Assembly (NCBI GenBank): GCA_013339765.2 | Contig: CM023454.1 | Coordinates: 63,679,878 to 63,743,877, forward strand | Source: Haemaphysalis longicornis | Taxonomy: Eukaryota; Arthropoda; Arachnida; Ixodida; Ixodidae | DNA length: 64,000 nt | Reading direction: 5' to 3' | Part shown: positions 53,240 to 64,000 of the stretch, in pieces | How positions within the stretch are numbered: the stretch's first letter is position 1 | How the letters are laid out: every line of letters begins with the position of its first letter | Notes under the pieces: model-generated | Told to the model about the DNA's origin: nothing | Databases searched by the model: none | What the model saw: the letters and a program-made list of their open reading frames with translations, nothing else | Made by a program: the position numbers and the translations under genes

Positions 53240-56200
53240 TGACTAGCTGCTAAAATCGTACATTCTCGCAGGCGATTTGAATTCGCACAATACTCTTCAG
53301 GTCCCTTCTCGCACAAATTTCCAAGGTCTTCTAATAGAGAGGTTTATCACAACCTATTTGTCATGCCTCTTGAACAAGAAACAGCATACACACCTTAACT
53401 TAGGTCAGAACACACACTCATATCTTAACTTGGTTATCGGTTCTGCAGTTCTGTGATGAGTGGGACGTGGGCACTGACCTATAAGGTAGTGACAACTTCC
53501 CTAAGTCACTAACCTACTGACGTAAAGCCGAAACAGTTCCAATTTTCTTAGAAGGTTTAATGAAGTCAGAGAGAACTGGAGTACATTGACAGAAACATCC
53601 TAACTGCGCACACTAACACAGAACCCACATGTTAAAGAAGCGGGGCACCTCATCTCGGCGCAGTACCACGATGCCGGTCATGTCTATTCCGCTGGCCTCG
53701 GCTGCCGCTGGCAAACCGGGGAGGGCGTAGTGGAATGAGGCCTGTAGGAGAGAGCGAGAGGCTCAAAACAAGGCGTGGGGTATTCTTCGTCGGTAACCGA
53801 CGTCGCACAATCACATCTCATTTAAACTAGCCAGAACACTTGGGTAGCGCCTGAACCCTGTGGCCAATAGGGAGAGATGGCGTGTCTTCCAAACCTCCAT
53901 TAACTCATACAGAGGCACTGAAGGCACGGACAAGAATACGGAAACTCAATGAACATCAGACAGTCTGCTCTTGGTTTGTACAAGAGGGGACACACTTGAA
54001 GACCAGGCTAACGCAGACGCACAGCACCTCCAACACTGGACCACTTCAGCACAATAAACACACACTTTCATGCGCCATAAAACGTCCGTAAAAAGCTCCT
54101 ATATACAAAACACATTCCAAAAACTTCTTACTACTCTGAATTTACACCATTTGAGTTTCGGGCTGCCCTGAGCACATGTAAACCTTCAGCTGCAGCGCAG
54201 ACAAGCTTACGTACCCCATGATGCAAAACCAGCAGAAGACAATATTGAAACCGTCCTGTGGATATATAAATAAATATGGCTTTCGTGACAGCTTCCAAGC
54301 TTTTCGATGGAGGTCTTTGTGGTCGCTTTTGTGAAGAAGTGAAGGACTCATAATCTCCTGCCAGTTGTCCACCCATCGCCCTCACACATTGTCTGTGGCA
54401 GCTTCTCGAGAAGATAATTAATGTGGATACTTGTTTAAGTTTAATATACAACAGTCTTGTCGAGAGCTTCCAGGCAGGCTTCCGGTTGTGTGATCCACAA
54501 ATGACAAGCTAGTTACGTTAGAATAATACAATGAAGATGCCTACCTATATAAGCAATATTGCATGACGGTGTTCTTTGATATTGAAAAGCATATGATACT
54601 GCACGGCACCATGGCATTCTTCGGGACTTGATATTTTTTGCTATAACAGGTAACATGCTGAGCGCTGTCGAGAGACATGTCTAAACAAACATTTTGTGGT
54701 AAAGTTAGGTAGGCACTATCAAATGTTCAGGTGCAGGAGAATGACAAGCCCCAAGGTGGCGTTTTCAGCTTAACCTTATAGTCAAGATAAATTACGTTGG
54801 GAATGTACTGACACCGTATAGTATCTTGATCGATATATGTGAAAGACGCGCGAATACATTTTAAATCGGGAAGTGTGTACTTATGTGAATGACAGGGCCA
54901 GCTTGGGGTAATTCAACTTGCTCGGTGATCATATCAAAATAGCTTCAAACTTAGCACTGGGAAATGTTCCTGGCGTGTTTGCAAAGAGGGGCGGTATCCG
55001 GCCCCATCCTAAAATAAACTAAATAGTGACTTCATCTATGTAAAAGGGATCACTCGATTTTAGGTGTCGTCTTGGAAGAGACACATTATTTGCACACATT
55101 AAATTACTCAAATATGAAAGGTTTAAAAGAATAAACATTTCAAACATCATTTCACATCATTGTTATGGTGCGGACAAGACACTGCTCTTACATGTCTTTA
55201 CAAGATTGGTTGGGTCGTGCTTAAACTATGGAAGTGTTGTGTAGGGTTTGGCAACGAAAACCTTGCTAAAAATGCTAGACACAGTGCAGTATGTGGGTCT
55301 TCGCCTGGCGTCGGGCGCTTTCAGTATTAGATCTCAGAAGCCTATACTTCGAGTGCTATAATTGGTCCCTAGATTACCAGTGACTTAACGCTTTTAAAAT
55401 ATCGCCCATAACCGCAATCATTTCAAACAATTTATTTCTGATACAGCCATTTCCCAAATTCTCCCGAATGATCCACCTATATTTCTTCTGTTCTAACATT
55501 GTGAGAGGGGAAGCGTTAGAACCAGGTATCATCTTTTCAGACACCTTCAAATCAACCCTTTTTGAATTGTTACCGCCATGACTGATTCGCCAAGGGTCGT
55601 GCAACATGTCGTTTGTAGAAATTGATACAAAACGAATGCCGACAACAGCAATAGTGCCGCAATTTTTCTCTGCGGGTGGAATACAAGTGCGCAGAATTTT
55701 GTAGCGACGCAAAAGAAACCTCCCTTAGCGTGTCGTATCCTGAACACGGACTACAATTGTATGGCCTGTAAAATCCTGAACCCCCGCAGCGCCATTTTTA
55801 GTGGCAGAAGCTAGTGGCTTTTATTGTTCTAAATCCTAGATTTCTTAACAAAATTCCCAATTCCATCAACTTCACAGATTCCTTGAGCGTTGTTCATCCA
55901 TTATCATCTAAGAATCCTTGTAACAATCATATTGTTCCTCTATATTAAAAAATAATTTTGTCAACATACGCGTTATTCCTCAAATGAGCATTAGCTGGGC
56001 GCAAGTTCACTCAGAGACCACCGGAAACGAGACAGCGGATGAAATGGCCAGTACTGCTATGCTTACAAATATCTTGAACGTAACAACCATACATTACACT
56101 AACCCTAAATCGCACATCAGTTAACGCCTTTGTAAAACAGAGCTATCACACTGGAACTAACAGACAACCACACGTAATTACGCAACTCTTGGAAGCATAC

Positions 56201-56440
56201 TCCCCTGACACGCACAACAGGCACACTGAAGTTAGCTTAGCCAGGTTACGGATAGGGACCACTTATGCCACACACTCCTACCTCCTCAAGGGATCTCGAA
56301 GAGCAATGTGTAGCAGGTGTGGAGACAGCTTATCGGTGACACCCATACTCTTGCAATGCAAAGCACTCGACACAACACGACACAAACACTTAATTCTACT
56401 GTACCGACCCCACATCCCACAAATCTTATAGTTTTTTCTG
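53240..56440 (+). pseudogene. I-clade LINE ORF2 remnant: endonuclease, RT, RNase H
   Basis: An almost complete but badly eroded ORF2. Endonuclease: LAGDLNSHNT-like (about 53,255-53,300) and WDVGTDL.GSDNFP (53,460-53,500, S-D-H as S-D-N). RT entry: PIALTHCLWQLLEKIINV (54,370-54,425) and SLVESFQAGFRLCDP (54,450-54,500). Palm pieces: MTVFFDIEKHMIL (54,560-54,600) and a Y-V-K-D in place of Y-V-D-D (near 54,850). Thumb near 55,200. RNase H about 55,620-56,060: SIQ-N-type strands, TDSLSVVHPLSSK, TTGNETADEMAS. C-terminus, 56,189-56,431: TEVSLARLRIGTTYATHSYLLKGSRRAMCSRCGDSLSVTPILLQC. Same family as 363-1,342. Confidence 0.68.
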
Positions 56441-56858
56441 TCGGACCATCGCGTGTTTTCTCTCAAGCGTTCTTTTAATATTTAGTGGAAGGAAAAGTTT
56501 TCCACCTAATTTCGTCTCCCGCATAATCAAACACCGTCCTACACAAGGCATCCCCATTGCATTTGACTGATTTCAATTTTGTATTTGCAACCGAGTTTAG
56601 AGTTTACCTCTTCATCTCTTACATATAACAGTTTTGGCACGATGTGTGCCACTCGGCCTTGCCCACTACCACCAAAACATCATCCTTTCGTTTTTGAGGT
56701 TAAGGCTTACTTTGCATCTACCATCCTATGATTGCTGCTTCGCACATTACTTAGCAGCTCTACGTCCTACACGAAACCTGGGCTGTCACTTAAAATAAAG
56801 TAAATTTTGTTTTTTTTTTGTACCACCAAAACTTTTCCCCAACCTTTTCCTATTATTT
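56441..56858. other. Probable 3' UTR of the upstream LINE
   Basis: Non-coding stretch after the LINE stop; several AT-rich tracts including T9 at 56,810-56,819. The exact LINE end was not located. Confidence 0.35.
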
Positions 56859-56859
56859 T

Positions 56860-57545
56860 TTTTTCAATCAACCGAAGGTATTTTCCGTTTGCAAACACCT
56901 TTTGTATACTCTTCCACTGTTGCAATGTTGTATTTTATATATTCGCACTCACATATTTTTGTTATTTGCTTTAACCTGTTTTGCACAAAATTCACCCATC
57001 GCAAGTCGGCTGTTTCCTTATTGATAGCTGATTCCACGTCCTCGTAGTAAATGTAGGCGGCTTTATGATTGTATATAGTTGTTGACCTAAAGGCCTGCAC
57101 CATCTTTAACCTGTAGCGCTTACTTAACTTCATCACAACTGCGACTATTTCGTTTAAGCTGAATAACTCTCTCCACGTTGCGTGCTAACACTTTATGGAT
57201 TAAAAGTCCCACTCCGTGGTCTTTCTTCTCATAGAGACCTCGTTTTCACGAAATAACCCCGTTAGTCAGCTGTATAAAGCCTTACCCGGTGCTTTTAACA
57301 TCAATTACCCTATAATATCCCGCCTAATGTCCGAGAGCTCCTTTAGTAGTAAAGGTAAGCTATCCTCACTAGACAAGGTTCGTGCGTTAAATGTTGACGC
57401 TCTTTGCCCTTTGTTGGTCTTGCTCCATTATACTCAAACAATCTTCATAATCATCATTCAGCAACCGTCCGAACGGACAAAAAAGCACGCATTGGCCAAA
57501 GGTAACGGTCATTCAAAGCATCAAAAGAATGAACACTTGCGCTAA
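56860..57545 (-). pseudogene. RTE-like LINE endonuclease fragment
   Basis: Minus-strand pieces in order: AKSVNI.RTNLV (about 57,400), STG.GFIQLTNG (57,270-57,310), EKKDHGVGLLIHKVLARNV (57,170-57,230), then one frame LSKRYRLKMVQAFRSTTIYNHKAAYIYYEDVESAINKET (57,125-57,005). These are the N-terminal half of an APE endonuclease of the RTE-like group (G-V-G-F-L-I-H-K...L-x-K-R-Y-x-L-K-x-V-Q...Y-E-D-V-E). The catalytic G-D-F-N and S-D-H blocks that should follow are lost or unrecognisable. Confidence 0.7.
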
Positions 57546-57954
57546 TTTAACAGGAAGCATAGATTGGATACTTGCTTTTGTCTTGTGTAAACACAGGCCT
57601 TTTGTCGATAATGACGGAGTTGACAACCTTTAGAACGTAGGTGCCGAAGTGTCCGAGGGAGGCGCGGCACAAACAATGGCTTTCTCGTGGATCGCCAGGG
57701 TACGCTGAGCATGTCTGAGTTGTTCGCCCAGAAGTCTGCATGCGCACCCGTCGACGCGTGTCTCCTGGCGCCACATTACCCAAAGAAGCCTTGTTCGTTG
57801 TGTAGAAAAGCATTGCGAACGACGCCCTTTCGGGTGCCCTGTTGTCCTTTCATTGTTCCACGGGGGAGGGTGGCCTTGGTCCTCGCACTTGTGATGGCAT
57901 TGTTGTCCTTCGCGGTAGCATTGAGACCGAATTGTGTCCTCCTTTTCTCCAGCG
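57546..57954. other. No recognised feature
   Basis: GC-rich 57,640-57,960 with overlapping frames of about 114 codons on both strands. No motif recognised. Confidence 0.4.
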
Positions 57955-58026
57955 CCGCACTGTTGTGCGCGCACTGTTGTGTGCGCACTGTTGTGAGGTG
58001 CGCGCGCAACAGTGCGTGCACCTCAC
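57955..58026 (+). repeat. 14-bp tandem repeat (three units) with an inverted copy
   Basis: GCACTGTTGTG occurs three times with 14-bp spacing (57,955-57,996). It is then followed by GAGGTGCGCGCGCAACAGTGCGTGCACCTC-type symmetry: GAGGTGC and GCACCTC arms enclose an inverted CAACAGTGCG. A stable hairpin is expected. Open frames across it are low-complexity. Confidence 0.8.
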
Positions 58027-58769
58027 CCTGAAGAGAGCATGTTGGTGCAACTTAGACACTCCAATTCTTGGCATTTATCTCTGCGCATACAAGCGTTGTC
58101 CTGACGCCGTGCGCTCATTTCGTAGGTGAGAAAAGAGATCCCTTTCAGCGCGTTACACAAAAGCTCGCATAAGCCGTCTAGATGACTTCCAAGTTAGGTC
58201 GACTTGAAAGCGAGCCTGTACGCGTCTCAGGACAGCGCGAGCGAACGAGACTAAAGAAACCCGGTGGCCGTGACGAAGTCGTCTGCAGGATGAAGCTTCT
58301 CTTCGCTCACACGTCGAGTGAACGATATCTCCCCTGTACCCAGAATTTATAGCTTTTTCTCCGGCTACGCAACATGTTTTTATTTGACACGTTTGCAGCA
58401 GCGTGTGCATAGGAAGTATTGTTGTTTGCCCGTAAATGTCCGTGAGCGGACGACGCAGGAATTTTGCAGGCTACCATTTACTTTATCCCCCCTTCTTCGT
58501 GGCAAAATATCCTCGTAGTTATTTAATGCTGCCTGAACGGTGCGAAAGCACCATTCCGGATATTGAGACATAAACGTGACAGGCGCAACTACGCTAGGAA
58601 TGCATTTATTTAAACTAACAACACCACTTCACTAGAGAGGCACCTGAACACTTTGTGAAGTAGCCGGGCCCCACCTCTCATGATGAAGCAACTAAACTCT
58701 TGGCACTGACTGCTAATCAGCGTTAAAGTACCTGACGACGGCGGCGCTCAGGACAGCGATACAAAAGAG
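58027..58769. other. No recognised feature
   Basis: Spacer with short frames (up to 85 codons, minus); nothing recognised. Confidence 0.4.
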
Positions 58770-59805
58770 GTGGCTAAGAAGTTTTTGCGTCGGGCCAGGC
58801 CACCCCTAGAAATTGAGTGTGGCAACATTCAGCGCTGGAACTCGGTCCAGTCAGGGACACTTAAGTGTACTTTTAGAGGAGTTCTCAGACGTAAATGGGA
58901 TACTATTGCTGTCACTCAGGTCACAAGAACAAGGAAAGGCTTCATAGCACAGAGTAGTAGGCATAGTCAGAGCTATCGGAGATCTTCAGAAAAGAAAACG
59001 AACGGTTGGGAGTTTGGTCCACAAAAAGATAGCAGTGAGCGCAAAATTCTTCAGTTTTACCAAAGGTTCGAAGTCGTTGTGAAAATGCAAAAACAGTGAT
59101 ACAGGATAACAATTGCACGAGCATGTGCATGACAGCTTGCTGCGATGATGAGGCTATACAAAGCTTTTATGAAGACGTCGAGTCAGCAATGAAAATGGGA
59201 ACCATACAGTTCCCAAATGTAATGGGAGAATTTAACGGAAATGTGGGGCAGACAGAGTAGGAGAAACATGACAAATTTCGGATCAGGCACGGGCAACAGT
59301 CGAGGAAATAAACTTGTTATATTTCCCAAGACACATAACCTGAGGTAATGAACCCATTTTTCCGCTGACATAACAGTAAAGCCGTACATAAAAAAGTCCG
59401 GACGAGATGATAAAAAACAAAATTACTTTCTTTTTAGGTGATGACCAAGGTATTAAGCAAGACGTAAAGGTTCCTGGCAAGATTCGGTGAATGGATAAAA
59501 GGATCGTTGTGTGCGAGTTAAGAGAGAATCTTCAAAACATAATAAACTCTTAAAAACTGTTACTATTATTCACAAGTAATTCAGAGACAGGAGGCGGAAT
59601 TTTGTGATGGTCATTCGAATAAAACCAGGGGTTTTAGCCAGTGAGAACGAAGACATTGTTGACACCCTAATAGATTACCGAACGACAGCAATTGCCGATT
59701 AACGTGCAGCCAATTGAGAGGCAGAATGTAAAAGAACAAGCTGGAAAACTAACTCTGCAGATGAGAGAACTCATTGCAAAGCGCAAGGATAAAGATGAGT
59801 AGGAG
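58770..59805 (+). pseudogene. RTE-like LINE endonuclease fragment, opposite strand
   Basis: The plus strand: GVLRRKWDTIAVTQVTRTRKGFIAQSS and SEKKTNGWEFG (58,880-59,020), then YEDVESAMKMGTIQFPNVMGEFNGNVGQTE (59,160-59,260) in a shifted frame. GSGTGNSRGNKLVIFPKTHNL and LGDDQG follow, then RFG-like remnants toward 59,490. The G-D-F-N block is changed to G-E-F-N. The order matches an APE endonuclease of the same group as at 56.9 kb. RT is missing. The last part to about 59,800 is a Glu/Lys-rich linker. Confidence 0.7.
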
Positions 59806-59810
59806 GAATA

Positions 59811-62400
59811 AACTTTATTTAGGCGAGCCTTAGGTGCTGATCGCTTGGCACTCGCTTGGTAGAAAGTTTCGTGTAGGCCGGGATAGCCTGGTATGCCCTG
59901 GCCACTCGGGCCTCTCCACAAGGCTACGCTGAGAGGAGAGGTCGGAGCTGGTCAGCTGTGCCATTCACTGCTCGTATGTTGGTGGGGATTAGGAGTAAGA
60001 GACGGGGTTGTTGACACCCCCATACCAGGTGGTATAGGGTGCCAGGGTGGGCGCAGAATTGGCAAGATGCGGGGTAGAGGCTGGATAGAGTATTGTCGGT
60101 GTCGACGGAATATTGTAGCTTCGGCTATGGAAATATGTGGATGAGGTTCTGGGTATTGTTGGCGCCCGCGCCGGTCGTAGGCGAGTATGTCGTCGTATTT
60201 TCTCACGGGAGTAGGCTTGAGGATGCCCGCATCTTGTAAATTATCACCCGTTTGGGAAGCGGCCGGGATTGTATGGGCGCGGACCGGACTAATTTTCTTT
60301 GAGAATTTTATGGCCATGTGACCAGACAATCTCAACTTCTGGAAGTCGTGTAATTTGTTTTTGTATAGCCAATGCACGTATGGATATTCGTCCGATCAGG
60401 AATATGTGTCATGCAGCTTGGGAGTCTGTCAGTATAACTATGTTGTCTTCGCAAGTGGTGGTGGCTAGAGAGACAGCAAATTATTAGGCTGTTTCTATCT
60501 ATTTTGTAATGGTCGTGACTGTGGGTAACTTTTTTCTGTTCGCGTTGGTCAGAATGGCAACGTGAGCAGATTGGCGGTAATAAGGAGATGCTGCTGCAAG
60601 CAAATCATGGGAGATGGTCATACTGCACATGAATTGCCTGTGCCCACTGCTCGTCATGCCTTGTTGTAGGCCAGATGCATGTTACGAGCGATTAGAGCCA
60701 CTCTGATGTGTTGCCAAATGTTCCCAAGAATGCGTGTCTTCTCGTTTTGCTGTTGTGGGGTCGAATACCGTACCCGGCGGAGCGTCGCTCTCCCTGTGGT
60801 GGTGAGTTGGAGGCTTGTTAATTGAGAAATTCGGCGAGCTTCTTTGATGTGTCCCACGTAATGTGGACGCCGAGGTGTAGTATCTTGTTTGCAGCCGTTT
60901 TGGGAGGAATTCCTATTGCAAATTTGTAGGCTTGCCCTATCGCGCTGCTCAGTTTGTTTAGTTCGGACCGCTTTAGGGCTAGGTACGGGCCACTGAATGG
61001 AGTCCGGCTGATAAGGATGGCTTAGATTATGCTCCGATCATCTGATTCTTGGAGGCCAAATCTCCGGTGAGCAACTCGATAGATAAGGTGCATTAATAAT
61101 GAGAGAGTAGGTTGGAGGATCAGAATTGTTTTTGCACCCAACCCGTCTTTCGGAATAGTGCCTAAGAATTGCGAGATGGGGGATGTTAGGAAATGGTTTA
61201 CTATGGATGCAAAGTTCAGGATCCGGCAGGGAGTTGGCGCACGTTTAGGTGTTCGTTTGCACAGTGTAAGCCGAATTTTTCCAAAGCACATTCCATCCCC
61301 CGGGCTGGCAGGTATTGTTGCGCCACTTTGATGGCACTCTAGAGCCAGGATTTAGAATTTATAGACATTTGTAGGTTTTTCAAAGATATATTCTTTTAGT
61401 TGAAGTAAAACATGTTGCGGTGAGAGAAGTGAATGGAATCTATACATCGTAACCGAGAAGTAACCGCTGTCCTCAATTTGGTGTGAAATTCAGTTGTGGA
61501 ACTAATGTTCTACTACTTTGCAAACACATGAGGTTAAAGAGATCGGTCGTAAATTGTTTGCGCTAACAGCTTCCCGGTTTAGGTACGACGGTATATCCGA
61601 GTTTTTCCTTTGTGGTGGTAGGTACCCTGATCTGCATGAAATAATTGGTGTACTTTACTATGTTTTCAGTGGCTATTGTGTCGAGGTTGCGAGGTAGTTT
61701 GTTCGAAATTTCGTCTTTTTCCGGGATGATGTATCTTTTGATATTATGCAATGTGGCTTCCAGTGCGGCTTTTGAGAAAGGCTCTTCTAACTCTGGACTG
61801 GGGTACCGGTATATGGTGGGATAACTTGCTTTTGGATTGCCGATGTTGCTTTGAGGGGTTTCTCGAGTTCTTGTATGAGGTATTGCTCAGTGCCTAGATG
61901 GTTGTGACTCAGACTTTGTAGTTGATTCACCGTAGTCGATTTGGATTCTTTTGTTCCCAAGAGGGAGCGGAGAAGATGCCAGGTGCGACTGGTTTCTAGG
62001 TTTTCTTGGTTTATTGAAAACTGAGATCAGTTTGGTTGACGTGATTGACGAGCGTACGTTTCTGCTTCGAGAGTGAATTTGGCGTTGCGAATCTCCAGCT
62101 TACGGTTCGTTTTGCGTTTTTTTCATCGTTTAAAGAGTTCGTTCTGGGCTATCTTTAATAAGCCCTAATTGTTTGGTATGTTTGGGGCTTCTGTGAGGAG
62201 CTGCGTGGTTTATCTTCTTTATCGTCGATGGGATCGGTGGTTGCGTTTGCACGAAAATTTTTCCACTCAGTCTGGCCGTGCCGATTCACTCCAGATTGTT
62301 TTTGCGGTTTGGGATTTAAAGCTAGATGGTGTAGGGATCTCTGCCTGAGGTGTCTTCCCGGCAGGACCACATGACACCCTTGATGTTTTAGGTGAACGTG
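59811..62400 (-). pseudogene. I-clade LINE ORF2 remnant: RT entry, RNase H, C-terminus
   Basis: The minus strand, read from high to low coordinate. A linker with ALSNTSYKNSRNPSKQHRQ (about 61,860) is followed by HNIKRYIIPEKDEISNKLPRNLDTIATENIVKYTNYFMQIRVPTTTKEKLGYTVVPKPG (61,751-61,565), the RT entry block ending in V-x-P-K-P-G-K. R-P-I-S-L-T is decayed near 61,540, and a palm deletion follows. GHIKEARRISQLTSLQLTTTGRATLRRV comes at 60,857-60,770, then RISIRALAIQKQITRLPEVEIVWSHGHK (RNase H, about 60,300-60,390). LQDAGILKPTPVRKYDDILAYDRRGRQQYPEPHPH ends it (C-terminus, about 60,130-60,240). Ends near an AATAAACTTTATT on plus (59,806). Confidence 0.7.
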
Positions 62401-62479
62401 AAGTCAGGGTAGGTGTCTCTTAAAACACAGGTGCCAAGCGGAAAAACATGAAATTGTGGACTACGGTGGATAAAATTGA

Positions 62480-63600
62480 ATTACAGACTCCACAAATGAA
62501 TCACAAAATGAAAACATCTGACATTTTTGTGTACAATGCAGCAGTCATCTAAGAAATGTTGTAGATAGGAGGAAGCATGAACGAAACAAAGTGGAAGATG
62601 GGTATTAGCAGAGACAAAATGCCCACACGAATGGATAGCATTACGCACAGTATGGATGATCATAAACAAATTTTTATTATAATCCAAAGGGCAAAGCGAG
62701 GCTTATGGTCCAGGAGGCCGTAAGAGAAAATCGCATTCAACACCTGGTCGACCAGCATAGATTTATCTTCACGGTTGGAGCTGGTGAGCAACTCTCTCAC
62801 GGCTGATGGGAAGGAACAGGGGTCTATCGGGGATGTAGGAGTGGCGAGTGAGGGCATTCATTCACAAGGTGAAAAGATTCCAGTGGGGTATTGCAGGGTT
62901 GACAGGTTTCAGGGTAGTATGTTCGAGCAATGTGGTGAAGTCAGGTAGAGTTGTAGTAGGTATCGTTTTGTACGTGTCGCCAGGTGTATGCTTGTGCCTG
63001 CGTGTGGAGGGGGTGCTTATGCCTGTACTGGGTGAGAATGGCTCCAATGAGGGTCAGGGGGTCGCGGATTATGTCCTCCGTGGCAGACGATTCGGATTCC
63101 GAGAATACCCGGTTGTGCATTTTGCGGGCTGCAGCATGGGCTGCTTCATTCCCCAGCAGGCCGGTGTGATCAGGAGTTCATATTATTACGATCAATAGTT
63201 GAGAGGGAAGGTTTCCCAGAAGAAGAATTTTTGCGTGAAGCTTTGCCAGGAGGGTAGTCTAGGCATGCCTGGATAGAGTCCGTAACAATCATGAGGGGGT
63301 GTGAATTGCTTTGCGTGGTCATGGCGTGAGCTATGGCGATGAATTCAGCGGTAGGGGAGAAGATTCCGTGATAGGTTGCAGCAGCCACCGTGGTACTCGT
63401 AGAGTCTCGATCAACAATTGTGGTACACTGGTCATGGTGAGTACGTGCAATATTTGTATTTAGACGTGTAGATCCTTGTCGAGTCTTTTTAGGTTTCTGA
63501 CACGAGCTAGTCTTCTGTTTCTGTAGTGAAATAGGTGAATTTGCCTCTGAATAGGGCCGATGTGAATTCTTTAGCGCACAGGAATGGAGATGTGGTGAGG
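62480..63600 (-). pseudogene. I-clade LINE 3' portion: RNase H and zinc tail
   Basis: The minus strand: AAATYHGIFSPTAEFIAIAHAM (63,388-63,320; T-A-E-F block with catalytic Glu), PLMIVTDSIQACLDY (63,300-63,255; T-D-S block with Asp). After frame breaks come NEAAHAAARKMHNRVFS (63,085-63,135) and a TYYP-type tail with CNTPLESFHL near 62,870-62,900 and HSPLLH. The C-terminal domain runs to about 62,650. The H-x-G-x-x-G-N-E block is partly eroded. A third distinct I-clade family in the last 12 kb. Confidence 0.68.
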
Positions 63601-63764
63601 CGTGTCCTGAGCTTTTTCGGTTTTATATACCAGAAGACCGAGCAGGTGTTGGCCTGTTGGAGGATGTTGAAGCCACATTATGAACGAGATAATAAAAAAG
63701 GAGGCACATTTTCCTCCAGGCTATATGGCAGCGACATACATTGCCATAGGGAATACTATTGAAC

Positions 63765-64000
63765 CGACAAGCTTAGCTTGCGGTGTGCCGCCAATAATAA
63801 AGATTTAGTAATGAATAAAAACGGCAAAGGTGCAGGTACCGGTGGCATAACTTTATCTCCTCTAAAGAAAAGTGAGGGTATGTTACTAGAAAAACTTGCT
63901 TAACTATTCTTAGAGTGTTTAGGGAGTCTAAAGGTACCCGAAGCATGGAAAACCTCCGAGATATTTTGAATTCACAAGAAGGGGCAGATAGCAAAGATCA
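63765..64000 (+). pseudogene. RTE-like LINE RT, N-terminal part (cut by window edge)
   Basis: The plus strand reads NKNGKGAGTGGITLSPLKKSEGMLLEKLA (63,810-63,900), then LFLECLGSLKVPEAWKTSEIF and IHKKGQ to the window end. This matches the K-x-G-K-A-P-G-x-D-G-I-T-x-D-L-L-K...L-L-x-K-L...C-L...K-V-P-x-x-W-K...I-x-K-K-G block of RTE-like RTs. The Asp of P-G-x-D is changed to G. It continues beyond the window. Confidence 0.75.

Noticed and set aside
1..64000. CRISPR arrays, bacterial operons, rRNA genes
   Set aside because: No regularly spaced repeats, ribosome-binding sites, operon structure or rRNA sequence; the window is eukaryotic repeat DNA.

Overview
This is eukaryotic, intron-scale, repeat-dense DNA. 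I could not recognise one single-copy host gene, rRNA or functional tRNA gene. Almost everything identifiable is transposable-element (TE) sequence: APE-type non-LTR retrotransposons (LINEs) of several clades, two Ty3/gypsy remnants, a tRNA-derived SINE, and three elements recognised only by terminal inverted repeats. The SINE (Ruka-like layout), the mix of I, CR1/L2, RTE-like and Tx1-like LINEs and the AT-rich spacers with GC-rich islands best fit an ixodid tick or another chelicerate. The species is inference.

Layout. 1-6.5 kb: an I-clade LINE (minus) whose RNase H coding region is split by a nearly full-length, younger LINE (minus, about 1,351-5,920), then the 3' end of another I-clade LINE (plus). 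7.2-9.7 kb: decayed Ty3/gypsy pol and a possible LTR. 11.2-12.3 kb: a 1.08-kb element with perfect 14-bp inverted repeats and TA flanks. 13.2-14.0 kb: a SINE interrupted by a TTAA-flanked element. 14-21 kb: mostly featureless. 21.5-23.8 kb: an element with hAT-like ends. 24.3-27.6 kb: microsatellite plus a decayed CR1-like LINE. 31.2-35.8 kb: CR1/L2-like LINE with repeated 5' UTR and a mutated catalytic box. 36-39 kb: tandem repeat, long hairpin, candidate solo LTR. 38.9-48.2 kb: CR1-like 3' end, tRNA-like SINE head, Tx1-like LINE, RTE-like LINE, I-type ORF1. 48.2-50.6 kb: an internally deleted gypsy element with both LTRs, PBS and PPT. 51.4-64 kb: a wall-to-wall graveyard of I-clade and RTE-like LINE pieces on both strands.

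The most interesting object is the LINE at 1,351-5,920. Its N-terminal coding region carries two 2A-like ribosome-skipping motifs in one reading frame (DVKLNPGP and DVEQNPGP). They are separated by a single UAG whose 3' context, CAA CCA, matches the UAG-CAR-YYA leaky-stop consensus. ORF1 and ORF2 also lie in the same frame, separated by a second single UAG. On paper this is one polyprotein frame regulated by two skipping sites and two stops. Whether the stops are functional or simple decay cannot be decided from one copy.
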